A DNA stretch of 64,000 nt from NCBI GenBank assembly GCA_019359115.1, contig JAHHHW010000072.1, positions 1 to 64,000 on the forward strand, written 5' to 3'. Each line of letters opens with the position of its first letter. Position 1 is the first letter of the stretch. Under the pieces are notes generated by a model. The model worked only from the letters and a program-made list of their open reading frames with translations, was not told the DNA's origin and made no database searches. Origin of the DNA: Pelatocladus maniniholoensis HA4357-MV3. GTDB taxonomy: Bacteria > Cyanobacteriota > Cyanobacteriia > Cyanobacteriales > Nostocaceae. Below are positions 55,235 through 64,000 of the stretch, in pieces. Position numbers and translations under genes: made by a program.

Positions 55235-56956
55235 TTAGTAATAATTGCCTACCTTACGATGGCGAACTGCTGTTAATCCGTCGGATTTGGAAACTCGACC
55301 ATCGGTGACGGTGCAGTACAATAGCCAGTGGTCGCTGCATTCCATGCTGCTCTTAACTTCGCATTCCATGTAAGCCAGAGCGTCTGTGAGAATTGGAGAA
55401 CCGTTTTTAGCTGTTTGGGTTCTGACTCCCGCAAATCTATCTGCACCAGGAAGCAGACGTTTGAGGAAATGTTTCTTCAGTTCTTGATAATTTCCTTCTT
55501 CCAGCACATTCAGGACAAACTTATCGCCGACTTGCAACAACGAATCAATTGCTCGGTCTTTAGCGACAGAAACTGTAAATCCTAAAGGTTGTAAACTAGC
55601 TTGTGCTACCCAAGAAGCCAGCATTGCTCCTTGTACATTGTTCTTTTTAGCGGTGATAATGTAAAGTCCGCTACTAACCCGACCTAGTGCTTTTTCTAAA
55701 TTAACGTCGATGGACTTAATTTGTTTAATGTTGCGTTCGCGGACTAACATTTGTCCCAAATCAGTACCCGCTTCTTCGCACAGTTGGAAGGTGATTGGGG
55801 AAGGAGTTTCTTTAATCCGAATTGCTGGGAAAGCTTCTTTGACGCCAAAGTCAACAAATCTTCTACGTAAGGGATCGATGGGTTCATCGTCACCGCCGTA
55901 ACATTCAAAAAATCCAATGACTTGTTTGTCTTTGACTACACCCAAAAGCGCACTAATCGCAGCTTGCGCCGCAGCGTTAGCAGTTGGCGGCATACCAACA
56001 ATAATGCCAGATGAACGACCTGCTAATTCTTGAATTTCTTGGATCTCAGCATTTGTCAGATCCATGATTTCAATCCCGACGCCAGTTTTTTGGACTCCAT
56101 GAGCGATCGCCTGAGCAATGCGATCGCCATAACCATAATCAGCGACATAAAACATGCCGACAATTGTCTCTGTTTTGGCTTGTCTTTGACTCCAACCTTG
56201 GTAGCACTCTCTGAGTATTCCCAAATGATGGTAGAGTAGAGGACCATGACCATTAGCAATAATTTTGATGTTGCCCAACTCGTTCATTTTCTTCATCGCA
56301 TTCAGCAGCGAACGAGCATTTGGCCCCATCAAACAATCATAGTAAAATCTAAAGTCCGGTTCGATTGCCTCTAAGTTGACATCAAAAGTGTCATCGCTGC
56401 AATAGTGCATCCCAAAAGCGTCACATGTGAACAGAGTTTGGGTTTTGTGATCAAAGCTGAAAATAGTATCTGGCCAGTGCAAGTTAGGCGCACTCACAAA
56501 TTCAATTTCGTGGCCTTGACCTAAATCTACGCGATCGCCACTCTTGACAATCCGCTTAGAGAAGGGGTCGTGAACCAAATTTTCCAGAAACTGAAGTGCA
56601 ACTTTCGACGCTAAGACAGTTGCTCTGGGTGCTAATTGCAGAACGTCTTCAACCAAGCCACTATGATCTGGCTCTGTATGGCTGACAATGATGTAATCAA
56701 TTGCTTTTGGATTAACCAGTTTCTTAAGAGTCTCTAAATATAGGTGGCGAAACTTGGTGTGAGAAGTATCCACCAAGGCGATGCGATCGCCCTTAATTAG
56801 ATATGAATTGTAAGTTGTACCATTTTGTAGACCGAATTCAATATCAAAGCGATCGCGATCCCAATCAAGCGAACGAATCGCCGTTGTGTTAGGAGCGATT
56901 TCGACAGTTTGTATAGTAAGTCGTTTGTTTTGAGGGTTCTCTGTAAGAGCTACCAT
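55235..56956 (-). CDS. flv3: Flavodiiron protein, Flv3 type
   Basis: From ATG 56956 (GGAG ribosome site 8 bases upstream; the frame is open to 56980) it encodes 573 residues of the same three-domain class C type. The diiron site is complete: H93-x-E95-x-D97-H98, H160, D179 and H237. It reduces O2 to water without releasing superoxide. The adjacent flv3-flv1 order on one strand resembles the heterocyst-specific Flv3B/Flv1B pair of Nostoc/Anabaena, which protects nitrogenase; this is inferred from gene order. A GGGGATT repeat (55030-55220) separates the two genes. Confidence 0.92.
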   Translation of the reverse strand: MVALTENPQNKRLTIQTVEIAPNTTAIRSLDWDRDRFDIEFGLQNGTTYNSYLIKGDRIALVDTSHTKFRHLYLETLKKLVNPKAIDYIIVSHTEPDHSGLVEDVLQLAPRATVLASKVALQFLENLVHDPFSKRIVKSGDRVDLGQGHEIEFVSAPNLHWPDTIFSFDHKTQTLFTCDAFGMHYCSDDTFDVNLEAIEPDFRFYYDCLMGPNARSLLNAMKKMNELGNIKIIANGHGPLLYHHLGILRECYQGWSQRQAKTETIVGMFYVADYGYGDRIAQAIAHGVQKTGVGIEIMDLTNAEIQEIQELAGRSSGIIVGMPPTANAAAQAAISALLGVVKDKQVIGFFECYGGDDEPIDPLRRRFVDFGVKEAFPAIRIKETPSPITFQLCEEAGTDLGQMLVRERNIKQIKSIDVNLEKALGRVSSGLYIITAKKNNVQGAMLASWVAQASLQPLGFTVSVAKDRAIDSLLQVGDKFVLNVLEEGNYQELKKHFLKRLLPGADRFAGVRTQTAKNGSPILTDALAYMECEVKSSMECSDHWLLYCTVTDGRVSKSDGLTAVRHRKVGNYY

Positions 56957-57667
56957 TAGTCGTCTCCAAGCACAAATCATCAGTCTGCTTTTCTGACTCT
57001 ATTTTGCTCATAATTCTTTTTGTAAAGTTGTTCAAAATAGTCTTTTTTGAAAAACTCCATTTGTAGCCAAAGTGTCTGTTTTTTGGCATACTTGATAACC
57101 GAAAAACTATAGTTAATTTTCTGTTTTTTGAGCGTGAATTATAGCAAAAAATTAGTGATTTGTTCTATAAGTTTTCCCTACATAAAAGTAATCAAAATAA
57201 TGTCGCTGCTCCAAATTTTGTAACGAAAATCATCATTTTGGCAACCGTTGTATCTAATTTAAAATGTTGATGGTTGATGAAGACAGGAAACAGGGAACGC
57301 TTACTAGAGAACAGCGAATAGAAAACAATGTGTTTCAAAGGGGTGTAGTGAACTCAAGCGCCATATCATGGGAATAAGGACGGTGTTCCCATCGATGTTG
57401 CAGCCTCACTCAAAGCCCACTTACTTGGATTGTATAGAGGTAAGGACGAAGGTGTTCCCCTAATTGCAGTTGAAAAAATGCGACAAGCTTATAGAATATT
57501 ATTACTTTTGGGATAAACCAAACGCGCCCCTCACTGGTATAATGCTGACTGCTCAATCAATAATTATTTTCGCAAGTTGGAAAATCTTAAAATTACCAAA
57601 AGTTTTGGCTCAACAACAAAACGTTTACGTTACTTACATGGGAATGCGTGATCAAAGGATTTAAGAA
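56957..57667. other. Intergenic region upstream of flv3, with a possible coding relic
   Basis: AT-rich region (56990-57260) with the flv3 promoter; I cannot identify an NtcA or DIF motif with confidence. On the plus strand, frame 57352-57513 encodes GNKDGVPIDVAASLKAHLLG and then GKDEGVPLIAVEKMRQAYRI without a start codon, ending at TAA 57514. It looks like protein but is unassigned. A second 66-codon frame (57464-57664) overlaps it. Confidence 0.4.
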
Positions 57668-58564
57668 ATGGGATATGTAATCGCAACTGCAAATATGAAG
57701 GGTGGGGTTGGTAAAACAACTCTCAGCGTCAATATAGCAACTTGTTTAGCGAAAGAACATGGCAAGCGAGTACTTGTGCTGGACTTAGATAGCCAAATTA
57801 GTGCAACACTTAGTCTAATGTCGCCTATGGAGTTTGCAAAGCGCCGGAAACACAGAAAGACATTTAGATATCTGATAGATCAAATTATAAATCCAGAACC
57901 AGAACAGAAACATACAATTCAAGACATAATTCAATCCCAGGTTTGTAATCTCCCAGGATTAGATTTATTACCAGGAGATATTGATTTATATGATGAATTT
58001 GTTGTCTCTGAAATGTTGCACTACCAGGCGATTAATTTAGGTGTAAATGATTTTGAAACTATTTGGAATCGTTTTGAAAGAGTCTTGCTGAGTAAAGTTT
58101 TAGAACCAGTGCGAGAAGAATATGATTTTATCATTTTAGACTGCGCTCCAGGATATAATCTTTTGACTCGTAGTGCTTTGGCTACTAGCAATTTTTATAT
58201 TCTTCCTGCTAAACCTGAACCTTTATCTGTAGTAGGTATTCAGTTATTAGAAAGACGCGTAGCCCAGTTAAAAGAAAGTCACGAACATGAAGCCAAAATA
58301 AATATTCAAATGCTGGGAATTGTCTTTACAATGTCGAATGCTAATTTGTTAACTGGTAGATACTACAAACAAGTGATGCAACGTGTTCATCAAGACTTTG
58401 GTGCAGAAAAAATATGTCAAACCCAAATTCCAGTTGATGTGAATGTTGCAAAAGCTGTTGATAGTTTTATGCCTGTGATTTTAAATGCTCCTCAATCATC
58501 AGGTTCTAAATCATTTTCTCAGTTAACCCAAGAATTGTTACAAAAACTCAAAATGTATACATAG
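57668..58564 (+). CDS. ParA-family ATPase (orphan)
   Basis: A 298-residue deviant-Walker ATPase. The motif KGGVGKTT (11-18) has the signature Lys, Walker A' is VLDLDSQISATLS and Walker B is FIILDCAPG, followed by PAKPEPLSVVGIQLLERRV. No ParB or parS-like gene is adjacent, so the cargo is unknown: plasmid, carboxysome-like body or signalling cluster. The start ATG 57668 has GGATTTAAGA upstream. It is followed by a bidirectional hairpin before the convergent orthocaspase gene. Confidence 0.9.
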   Translation: MGYVIATANMKGGVGKTTLSVNIATCLAKEHGKRVLVLDLDSQISATLSLMSPMEFAKRRKHRKTFRYLIDQIINPEPEQKHTIQDIIQSQVCNLPGLDLLPGDIDLYDEFVVSEMLHYQAINLGVNDFETIWNRFERVLLSKVLEPVREEYDFIILDCAPGYNLLTRSALATSNFYILPAKPEPLSVVGIQLLERRVAQLKESHEHEAKINIQMLGIVFTMSNANLLTGRYYKQVMQRVHQDFGAEKICQTQIPVDVNVAKAVDSFMPVILNAPQSSGSKSFSQLTQELLQKLKMYT

Positions 58565-58583
58565 TTTGAGTTAGAAAAGTTAG

Positions 58584-58629
58584 TTTGTAGTAAGCACTTT
58601 AGTGCTTAAATTTAAGAGCTTACTACAAA
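58584..58629. terminator. Nested hairpin between convergent parA-like and orthocaspase genes
   Basis: TTTGTAGTAAGC (58584-58595) pairs with GCTTACTACAAA (58618-58629), and AAGCACT/AGTGCTT (58592-58607) is an alternative inner hairpin sharing four bases, so two folds compete. It lies between convergent genes. Confidence 0.65.
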
Positions 58630-58695
58630 TTGCTTGCAATCGGAGAAATCTTCCGATTCAACGATGTTGATACTGGACAAAAGATGTTACCTCAA

Positions 58696-60702
58696 CTATT
58701 GACGCACGGTTGTAATCATAATTTGACTTGCAATCCAATCATCATAAACTTCTTCTTCTGGCATAGCTACAAGATTGCGAGATAAAACTCTGTTCATCAA
58801 ACTATTAAGGGTTCCTTTACCTCGACTTGCTTGTTTAACTAAACGAGAAGGCAAATCCAGTTCTTCTTGTTCAAGTAAGGTAGCATCAAATTCGGCGGTG
58901 CTGACAATCAGTTTGAGAATATCTTTCATCTGTGTCATTCCCTGTCTCCACAGTTTTTCTGGTAATATGGCATAGATTTCTCTACCGCCTAATGCCCAAG
59001 CTTCTTGTTTTGGCTGTAACCAAATACCTCCACCATCAAATAAACCTGTACTGACTGTATAGCGTTCTGTCAAATCCAATAAGGCGCAGTACAGAGGTTC
59101 TTTGCTGGTATTTTTGAGCTTGATTTTAAAAGTGGGACTCTTCAATTTGCCATTTTCTTGTCGGTACTCAAGCCGAATTTGAGTATCTTGCAGTTCTTGT
59201 CCCTCTTGATAAATGAATATTTGCACCGCATCCGGTTGAATACGACTGGTAGCAGGACTGGAGAGTTCAACTATATTTGTCCAACGGGTGATATGTTCTA
59301 AGCGTTGAATTACTTGCAAGGCTGTAGCATTTGTGTAACCTTGGATAGAAGCGAGTAAGGGACGATCATCGGCTGGGCGGGTGATTAAATATTTACCATC
59401 ACGAGCAAGTAACTTAAACTCAGCAGTTTCTGGTGTAGCGACTTCACGAATATACAAAGAAGGATGGTTTGCGGAACTTGCACTCAGCAGTTGAGTACGG
59501 ACAAGTTCTAATCCTACTGCTTCTCCTGACATTAACACACCTTTGGGCGGTAGAGGTAAACTGATGACTACTGCTTTAAAAGTTATTTCTGGTGCTAAGT
59601 TGTCAATACCGCTAATTTGGATTTTACTGAGTTGCGGCATGATTTCTAATACTTGAGCTTCACCGATAGCTGCTGACAATTGCCGTAATTGTTCACTATG
59701 TGTGTCAAAAGGAAACAATGCTAACAAGGTTGTCTCATTCCCAACAGATTGAGGAATTCCGTGTACAGCACCACCATCAATTACCCAGTCATACTGTGGA
59801 TGATAATACACACTAAAGTAGGGATTGTGTCGAGCGATCGCTCCTCCTAGAAATGGTTGATCTAATTCACTTAAAATAGTTGCTTCTATTTGCGGAGATT
59901 GATCTGTGACTTTACTACGAACTAGAGCATGAGTGCGTTTAAATAAATCTCGATAAGTCAAATTACCATTGGCTTTTTTTAAAGTATCAAGTAAAAAGTA
60001 AGAAAATACGCCCCTTGGTTGCCCATCTCCGTTATACTCTTTTGCTAACTCACTATCCAGACACGCTGCTAAGAAAATATGTTTTCCTCTAGGGAAATTC
60101 CAGCCAGTGGAATTTGCTTCTAAACTGCGCGAAGCAGAAAGTTGACTAACTTCTGCTAGGGAAAAAATAAAGCTGTTTAAAGGCCGCTTGCGCCTGTCGA
60201 TGGGGGCTTTACGAACTGCTGTTTCTGTTTCTAAATCACCACGAGTCCCAGAACCAGAGTGGCAACAGTCCATAATCATGGCAATATGGGGATTGTTTAC
60301 AGCTACTTCTGCAATCAGTTTTGCTAATTCTTTATCAGCCAAGTCCCAACCCCCCGAACTGCGGCTGTCGTAACAAACCAAAGTTTCATTTAATCTGTCT
60401 GGTTCCAAACTCCAAAACTCTTCTGGGGCCTCCTCTTGACTACCATGTCCTGCAAAGTAAAAAAATGCCACATCTTTACTATTAGCTTGGCATAGATGCT
60501 GACGAAAACCGTCAATCATAGCCTGACGGGTAGCATTCTGATTTAAGATTGTGCGTAAATGTAGCTGATATCCATCTTCACTTACACGCTTTTGCAAATA
60601 CTCTTTGACAGCCATGATGTCATTAACACAGCCTTTAAGTGGAGGGACAGGACTGATGTACTCGTCAATGCCAACTAATAAGGCGTAGATATTACGAGTC
60701 AT
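58696..60702 (-). CDS. Orthocaspase (caspase-family C14 protease)
   Basis: From ATG 60702 (the frame is open to 60741; neither start has a clear ribosome site) it encodes 668 residues. The p20-like domain (about 1-250) has the catalytic dyad His86 in FAGHGSQ and Cys147 in MIMDCCHSGSG. The rest (about 260-668) is a long beta-rich region with repeated YxxxxLL...PP.G segments and an end domain (about 510-600, QEWALGGREIYAILP-like). Family members cleave after Arg/Lys and are linked to stress responses. No regulator is adjacent. Confidence 0.9.
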   Translation of the reverse strand: MTRNIYALLVGIDEYISPVPPLKGCVNDIMAVKEYLQKRVSEDGYQLHLRTILNQNATRQAMIDGFRQHLCQANSKDVAFFYFAGHGSQEEAPEEFWSLEPDRLNETLVCYDSRSSGGWDLADKELAKLIAEVAVNNPHIAMIMDCCHSGSGTRGDLETETAVRKAPIDRRKRPLNSFIFSLAEVSQLSASRSLEANSTGWNFPRGKHIFLAACLDSELAKEYNGDGQPRGVFSYFLLDTLKKANGNLTYRDLFKRTHALVRSKVTDQSPQIEATILSELDQPFLGGAIARHNPYFSVYYHPQYDWVIDGGAVHGIPQSVGNETTLLALFPFDTHSEQLRQLSAAIGEAQVLEIMPQLSKIQISGIDNLAPEITFKAVVISLPLPPKGVLMSGEAVGLELVRTQLLSASSANHPSLYIREVATPETAEFKLLARDGKYLITRPADDRPLLASIQGYTNATALQVIQRLEHITRWTNIVELSSPATSRIQPDAVQIFIYQEGQELQDTQIRLEYRQENGKLKSPTFKIKLKNTSKEPLYCALLDLTERYTVSTGLFDGGGIWLQPKQEAWALGGREIYAILPEKLWRQGMTQMKDILKLIVSTAEFDATLLEQEELDLPSRLVKQASRGKGTLNSLMNRVLSRNLVAMPEEEVYDDWIASQIMITTVRQ

Positions 60703-60882
60703 GATTATTATACTTTTAAGTACAGATGCTACGATACTCAACTACAACAGAAAATCGCCTGGTTCCAATTTTTTTTGTAAAAATAATATTACTTATTTTT
60801 TATCTATACTTGCATCCCTGTCAGATAGTTTTCTGAAGCAGTAGACTGTAGCTGGAAGCAGAAAATTTGCAAAGGTAAATCA

Positions 60883-61818
60883 ATGCTCTGGCTCATACTT
60901 ATGATACCCCTGTTGGGGACTTTGATAGTAGTTGCGATCGCTTGCCAGTGGTACACTAACCAAGCGATTCGACAGGCGGAAGCACATTTTCCTCCCCAAG
61001 GAAAATATGTAAAAGTAGCTGGAGTGAGATTACACTATGTTTGCCAAGGTTCGGGTCAAGCGGTAATTTTATTGCATGGTAATCCTGGTTTTTTGCAAGA
61101 TTACTCACCCGAAACTATTGATCGCATTGCTCAAAGATATAGTGTTTATGCTTTTGATCTACCTGGACATGGTTATAGCGATCGCCCAGACTTAGTTACA
61201 CCACAAGTACAGGCGCAATTACTGCGTAGCGCCTTGCAAAAACTTGGAATTGAAAGACCGATATTAGTTGCTTATTCTTGGAGTAGTGCGATCGCTCTTG
61301 CCTATGCACTGCGATATCCTGACGAAGTTGCAGGTATTGTTTTGTTTTCTGCTATTGCCTATAAAGTTGATCAAGCACTTTTACCATTAGCAAGATTTGC
61401 TCAGTCGTCATTTTTGGAAACCCTGCTCAAATTTATTCCACCCGTCTTGGTTGGGTATATTCTGTTTACGTACTTAAAGAAAGCATTTTTACCAAAATCT
61501 GCAAATGTTGATTATTTAAAAGCAGCACAAGCATTGTGGACAAGACCGATTCCAATTCAAGCTTCCTTAGAAGACAGTAAAAACCTGCAACTAGCCTTAG
61601 ACGAAATGAAAAAACGCTACAGTGAAATTAACGTCCCAGTTTTAATTGTTGTAGGTGATGCTGATAACTTTGTCTCTGCCAAAGAAAATTCTTACAGATT
61701 GCGCGATCGCCTTGCTCACTCCCAACTAATTATTGTATCCAACACAGGTCATGCCATCCCCCAAAGCCGACCACAAGAAGTTATCAAAGCGATTTATATT
61801 ATTGGTCAACAGATTTAA
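60883..61818 (+). CDS. Alpha/beta hydrolase with N-terminal membrane anchor
   Basis: A 311-residue protein. A membrane helix (about 2-24, WLILMIPLLGTLIVVAIAC) is followed by the hydrolase fold: oxyanion-region LLHGNPGFLQD, nucleophile elbow VAYSWSSAIAL (S-W-S-S-A, deviating from G-x-S-x-G), acid GDADNFV and catalytic His GHAIPQ. Complete triad. Substrate unknown: ester, epoxide or haloalkane hydrolysis is possible for the fold. The gene stands alone. Confidence 0.87.
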   Translation: MLWLILMIPLLGTLIVVAIACQWYTNQAIRQAEAHFPPQGKYVKVAGVRLHYVCQGSGQAVILLHGNPGFLQDYSPETIDRIAQRYSVYAFDLPGHGYSDRPDLVTPQVQAQLLRSALQKLGIERPILVAYSWSSAIALAYALRYPDEVAGIVLFSAIAYKVDQALLPLARFAQSSFLETLLKFIPPVLVGYILFTYLKKAFLPKSANVDYLKAAQALWTRPIPIQASLEDSKNLQLALDEMKKRYSEINVPVLIVVGDADNFVSAKENSYRLRDRLAHSQLIIVSNTGHAIPQSRPQEVIKAIYIIGQQI

Positions 61819-62145
61819 TTTTGTTCAACTACATTTATTTGCGATCGCTTAATAGTACCGCCTCGGAATAAATTCCGAGTCTCATAGCGCAAGTCCTCTG
61901 AAGAGGACTCAAAAAAAAGTTTGTTCCAGTCCACTTGAGTGGACTTTCGCTATGAGCCTGGAACTTTAGTTCTAGGCGGGATACAGTTTCAACATGAAAA
62001 ATTTCAACTTGTGTGTACACCGTAGCCGCTTGCGGGGAGGGGCGGTTTTGGCGTTAGACAAAACCGGGGTGGAGTTCAAAGGGAATATAAGTAATCAAGC
62101 GAACCTGATACGATATAGCATCCCAAAATCATTCGTGAACATTAA
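61819..62145. other. Intergenic repeat-rich region upstream of the transporter operon, left part
   Basis: It contains the variant 2 structured repeat (61856-62025), a following G-rich word CCGCTTGCGGGGAGGG (62024-62039), and ATATAGCATCCCAAAATCATTCGTGA (62114-62139), which recurs in similar form at 39555-39585. Confidence 0.6.
61856..62025. repeat. Nested multi-hairpin repeat element, variant 2, copy b (inverted)
   Basis: Exact-length (170 base) inverted copy of 22381-22550, with about four differences counted by eye. Two of them are the loop bases of the AGTCCTCT hairpin (GA in one copy, TC in the other, as if that hairpin had flipped). The outer CCGCC/GGCGG, the middle CTCATAGCG/CGCTATGAG and all inner stems are kept, with TTGTGTGTACACCGTAG at 62009-62025. 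Confidence 0.9.
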
Positions 62146-62222
62146 AGATCCCCGACTTCTTAAACAAGTCGGTGATCTGAACACCCACGACTCATCAAAA
62201 TTAATGCGATAGACCATTAGTT
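62146..62222. repeat. Dispersed repeat with GATCCCC..GGTGATC hairpin, copy 2
   Basis: AGATCCCCGACTTCTTAAACAAGTCGGTGATCTGAACACCC and ACTCATCAAAATTAATG match 26214-26289 closely. The hairpin may end transcription from upstream. Confidence 0.65.
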
Positions 62223-62327
62223 AACTTAATATTTATTGAACTAAACATAGATGCTCATTTATAGACATCATAAGAACTAAAATATTCAATATGTCTCAAA
62301 TTATGTTTTGACTGCATATATAAACTT

Positions 62328-62340
62328 TTACTTATCTTAA
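62328..62340. promoter_or_regulatory. Candidate CmpR-type site (TTA-N7-TAA)
   Basis: TTA CTTATCT TAA fits the TTA-N7/8-TAA core recognised by the LysR-type regulator CmpR. In AT-rich DNA such a match is common, so this is a weak call supported only by the CmpA identity of the next gene. Confidence 0.3.
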
Positions 62341-62463
62341 TAATCCAATATTTATTTAATAAAAATGCTTTCAAAACTAACTACTTTGGCTCGAAAAGCT
62401 GTAATCTATTTTCATCAGGTTTAATTATTGTTTAATGATTGCTTCAGTAAGATACACACGGCT

Positions 62464-62477
62464 GTATTTGCAAGTAC
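62464..62477. promoter_or_regulatory. Candidate NtcA box (GTA-N8-TAC)
   Basis: GTA TTTGCAAG TAC matches the global nitrogen regulator NtcA consensus. I could not find a TAN3T -10 box at the standard 22-23 base spacing, so its function is uncertain. NtcA or a chance match are both possible. Confidence 0.4.
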
Positions 62478-62639
62478 AAACTTTTTACAAGGAGTTTCCG
62501 TCGCCTTTCTTTGAAAGATAAGGGCTGATGCAAACACCATGCACAGTTTTAAACGGGTTTTTCTTGTGCAAGAAACATCAACTGTTTCCTGTACCAATTT
62601 TTCATACATAAAAAATACAATTCACTCAAAGGAGATGTT

Positions 62640-64000
62640 ATGTCAGACTTTTTGAATCAAATCTCTCGTCGCAAGTTTATAGTTACAGCAACTGCTTCTG
62701 CGGGTGCTGTATTGCTCAAAGGTTGCTTGGGAAATCCACCAGAACCAGGTGGGGGTAATGCTCAGACCCAGTCAGCAGCACAGCCAGTTGCTAATATTAG
62801 TCCTGAATTAGCACCAGAGACAAAAGCAATCAAACTGGGATATATCCCAATTGTAGAATCAGCACCTTTAATTATTGCCAAAGAAAAAGGCTTTTTTGCT
62901 AAATATGGCATGACTGACGTTGAACTTTCCAAACAAGCTTCTTGGGGTTCAGCACGCGATAACGTCGAAATTGGATCTGCTGGTGGTGGAATTGATGGTG
63001 GTCAATGGCAAATGCCTATGCCACATTTAATTAGTGAAGGTGTAATTACCAAAGGGAATCAAAAGCTTCCCATGTATGTGTTGTGTCAGTTAATTACACA
63101 TGGGAATGGAATTGCGATCGCATCCAAATGGCAAGGACAAGGAATTGATCTCAAACTAGCCCAAGCCAAAGGAATTGTTACTCAACTCAAATCAAAAGGT
63201 TCTCGCTTTAAAGCAGCACACACCTTTCCCCACGTTAACCAAGATTTTTGGATTCGCTATTGGTTAGGTGCTGGTGGTATTGATCCTGACCAAGATATTG
63301 ATTTATTACCAGTACCATCAGCCCAAACTGTTGCCAACATGAAGACAGGAACAATGGATGCTTTTAGTACTGGTGATCCTTGGCCCTATCGAATTGTCAA
63401 AGACAAAATAGGCTACATGGCAGCTTTAACCGCAGATATTTGGAAAAATCATCCAGAAGAATATTTAGCCATCAGAGCTGATTGGGTTGATAAAAATCCC
63501 AAAGCAACTAAAGCAATTTTAAAAGGCATTATGGAAGCCCAGCAATGGTGCGACAACTTCGACAACCGCCAAGAAATGACTAAAATATTGGCACAACGAC
63601 AATATTTTAATGTGCCAGAAGAAGTTCTCTTCGACCCATTTATGGGTAAATATGATATGGGCGAGGGTCGCATAGTAGATGATAAATCAATGGCTGCTTT
63701 GTATTGGAAAGATGAAAAAGGTAGTGTATCTTATCCTTATAAAAGCCATGATTTGTGGTTTATCACCGAAAGCGTGCGTTGGGGTTTCTTGCCTAAAGAT
63801 TATATTGTTAATAATGCCACTAAAGCTAAGGCAATTATTGATAAAGTCAACCGCGAAGATATTTGGAAAGAAGCTGCTAAAGAAGCAGGAATTCCTGCGA
63901 CTGACATTCCCACAAATACATCTCGTGGCGTAGAAGAATTTTTTGATGGTGTCAAATTTGATCCAGAAAAACCAGAAGAATATTTGAAGAGTCTCAAAGT
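62640..64000 (+). CDS. cmpA: CmpA/NrtA-family bicarbonate or nitrate ABC transporter binding lipoprotein, 3' end beyond window
   Basis: ATG 62640 follows AAAGGAG. About 453 residues are present before the window edge, nearly the full family length. A Tat-like signal ([21 protein letters not shown]) with lipobox Cys29 leads to the mature domain from about 64 ([22 protein letters not shown]). Where NrtA has the nitrate contacts GGTHDMW (His196) and HPEKA (Lys269), this protein has HVNQDFW and HPEEY. It also has [11 protein letters not shown] and GDPWPYRIV. These fit CmpA (bicarbonate) better than NrtA. cmpBCD or nrtBCD would follow. Confidence 0.82.
   Translation, partial: MSDFLNQISRRKFIVTATASAGAVLLKGCLGNPPEPGGGNAQTQSAAQPVANISPELAPETKAIKLGYIPIVESAPLIIAKEKGFFAKYGMTDVELSKQASWGSARDNVEIGSAGGGIDGGQWQMPMPHLISEGVITKGNQKLPMYVLCQLITHGNGIAIASKWQGQGIDLKLAQAKGIVTQLKSKGSRFKAAHTFPHVNQDFWIRYWLGAGGIDPDQDIDLLPVPSAQTVANMKTGTMDAFSTGDPWPYRIVKDKIGYMAALTADIWKNHPEEYLAIRADWVDKNPKATKAILKGIMEAQQWCDNFDNRQEMTKILAQRQYFNVPEEVLFDPFMGKYDMGEGRIVDDKSMAALYWKDEKGSVSYPYKSHDLWFITESVRWGFLPKDYIVNNATKAKAIIDKVNREDIWKEAAKEAGIPATDIPTNTSRGVEEFFDGVKFDPEKPEEYLKSLK

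Larger units (their letters stand above)
62223..62639. promoter_or_regulatory. Regulatory region of the CmpA/NrtA-like operon
   Basis: About 420 AT-rich bases with no coding frame on the plus strand. It contains the candidate CmpR and NtcA sites listed separately and ends with AAAGGAG, the ribosome site of the ATG at 62640. Confidence 0.5.

Noticed and set aside
62421-62435. TTA-N9-TAA as a CmpR site
   Set aside because: The spacing is outside the N7-8 rule; the site at 62328 fits better.

Overview
The window comes from a filamentous, very probably heterocyst-forming cyanobacterium (Nostocales type). The evidence is the density of HIP1 octamers (GCGATCGC), plant-type photosynthesis genes (ycf3, an EGY-like site-2 protease, a solanesyl-type UbiA transferase, a CrtD-like carotenoid desaturase), an adjacent Flv3/Flv1 flavodiiron pair, a two-partner-secretion haemagglutinin protein, orthocaspase and Nif11 families, and abundant short tandem heptanucleotide repeats (GGGGATT, TGACCAA and GTAAAAA types). 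The genus cannot be fixed from sequence alone. There are no prophage genes, no intact transposase and no CRISPR array; repeats and MITE-like elements fill most gaps between genes.

1-5.8 kb: a large secreted haemagglutinin-like protein and a truncated duplicate of it with its own copy of the upstream region, then a 21-bp minisatellite, a small MITE and a fructosamine-kinase-family gene. 5.8-9.3 kb: an M16 peptidase divergent from a CrtD-like desaturase, and an InrS/CsoR-type metal sensor. 9.4-15.5 kb: a TPR protein, UbiA, Ppx/GppA, a repeat cluster and a GH10-like secreted glycosidase. 15.6-22.1 kb: a site-2 protease, a Ser/Thr kinase and a MacA/MacB-like exporter pair without its ATPase. 22.1-31.4 kb: mostly single housekeeping or stress genes (Rieske protein, Ap4A-phosphorylase-like protein, YdhR, truncated FAD oxidase, hemerythrin, DUF2231, DUF2809, DUF167, GST, YedK). 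31.5-33.5 kb: ycf3, gatC and glutathionyl-hydroquinone reductase.

33.7-38 kb: two ATPases of the cyanobacterial AAA-like family in tandem. The second is fused through one membrane segment to a periplasmic TPR and a type-1 solute-binding domain, so it looks like a transmembrane receptor. 38-48 kb: a CapA-like phosphoesterase, a lone Nif11 peptide, a sterol-desaturase-family hydroxylase, an OmpR-type regulator, a phosphoketolase-like thiamine enzyme, and a GAF sensor kinase that has lost its phospho-acceptor His at a HIP1 site, overlapping an SRPBCC gene. 48-50.2 kb: an RHH/PIN toxin-antitoxin pair with a palindromic operator, STAND-protein debris and tRNA-Glu.

50.5-57 kb: a CPA-type antiporter with a TrkA-N domain, a cytochrome b6-like paralogue lacking one haem ligand, and the flv3-flv1 pair. 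57.6-64 kb: an orphan ParA, an orthocaspase, an alpha/beta hydrolase, and the start of a bicarbonate/nitrate transport operon. Its first protein has CmpA-like rather than NrtA-like residues at the recalled nitrate-contact positions.

The least expected signals are (i) a repeat family whose nested hairpin architecture is kept while the stem sequences change completely, (ii) the receptor-ATPase pair, (iii) the sensor kinase with the overwritten H-box, and (iv) the altered cytochrome b beside the flavodiiron genes. All coordinates and residue counts were made by eye; family assignments rest on motif recognition and were not checked against databases.
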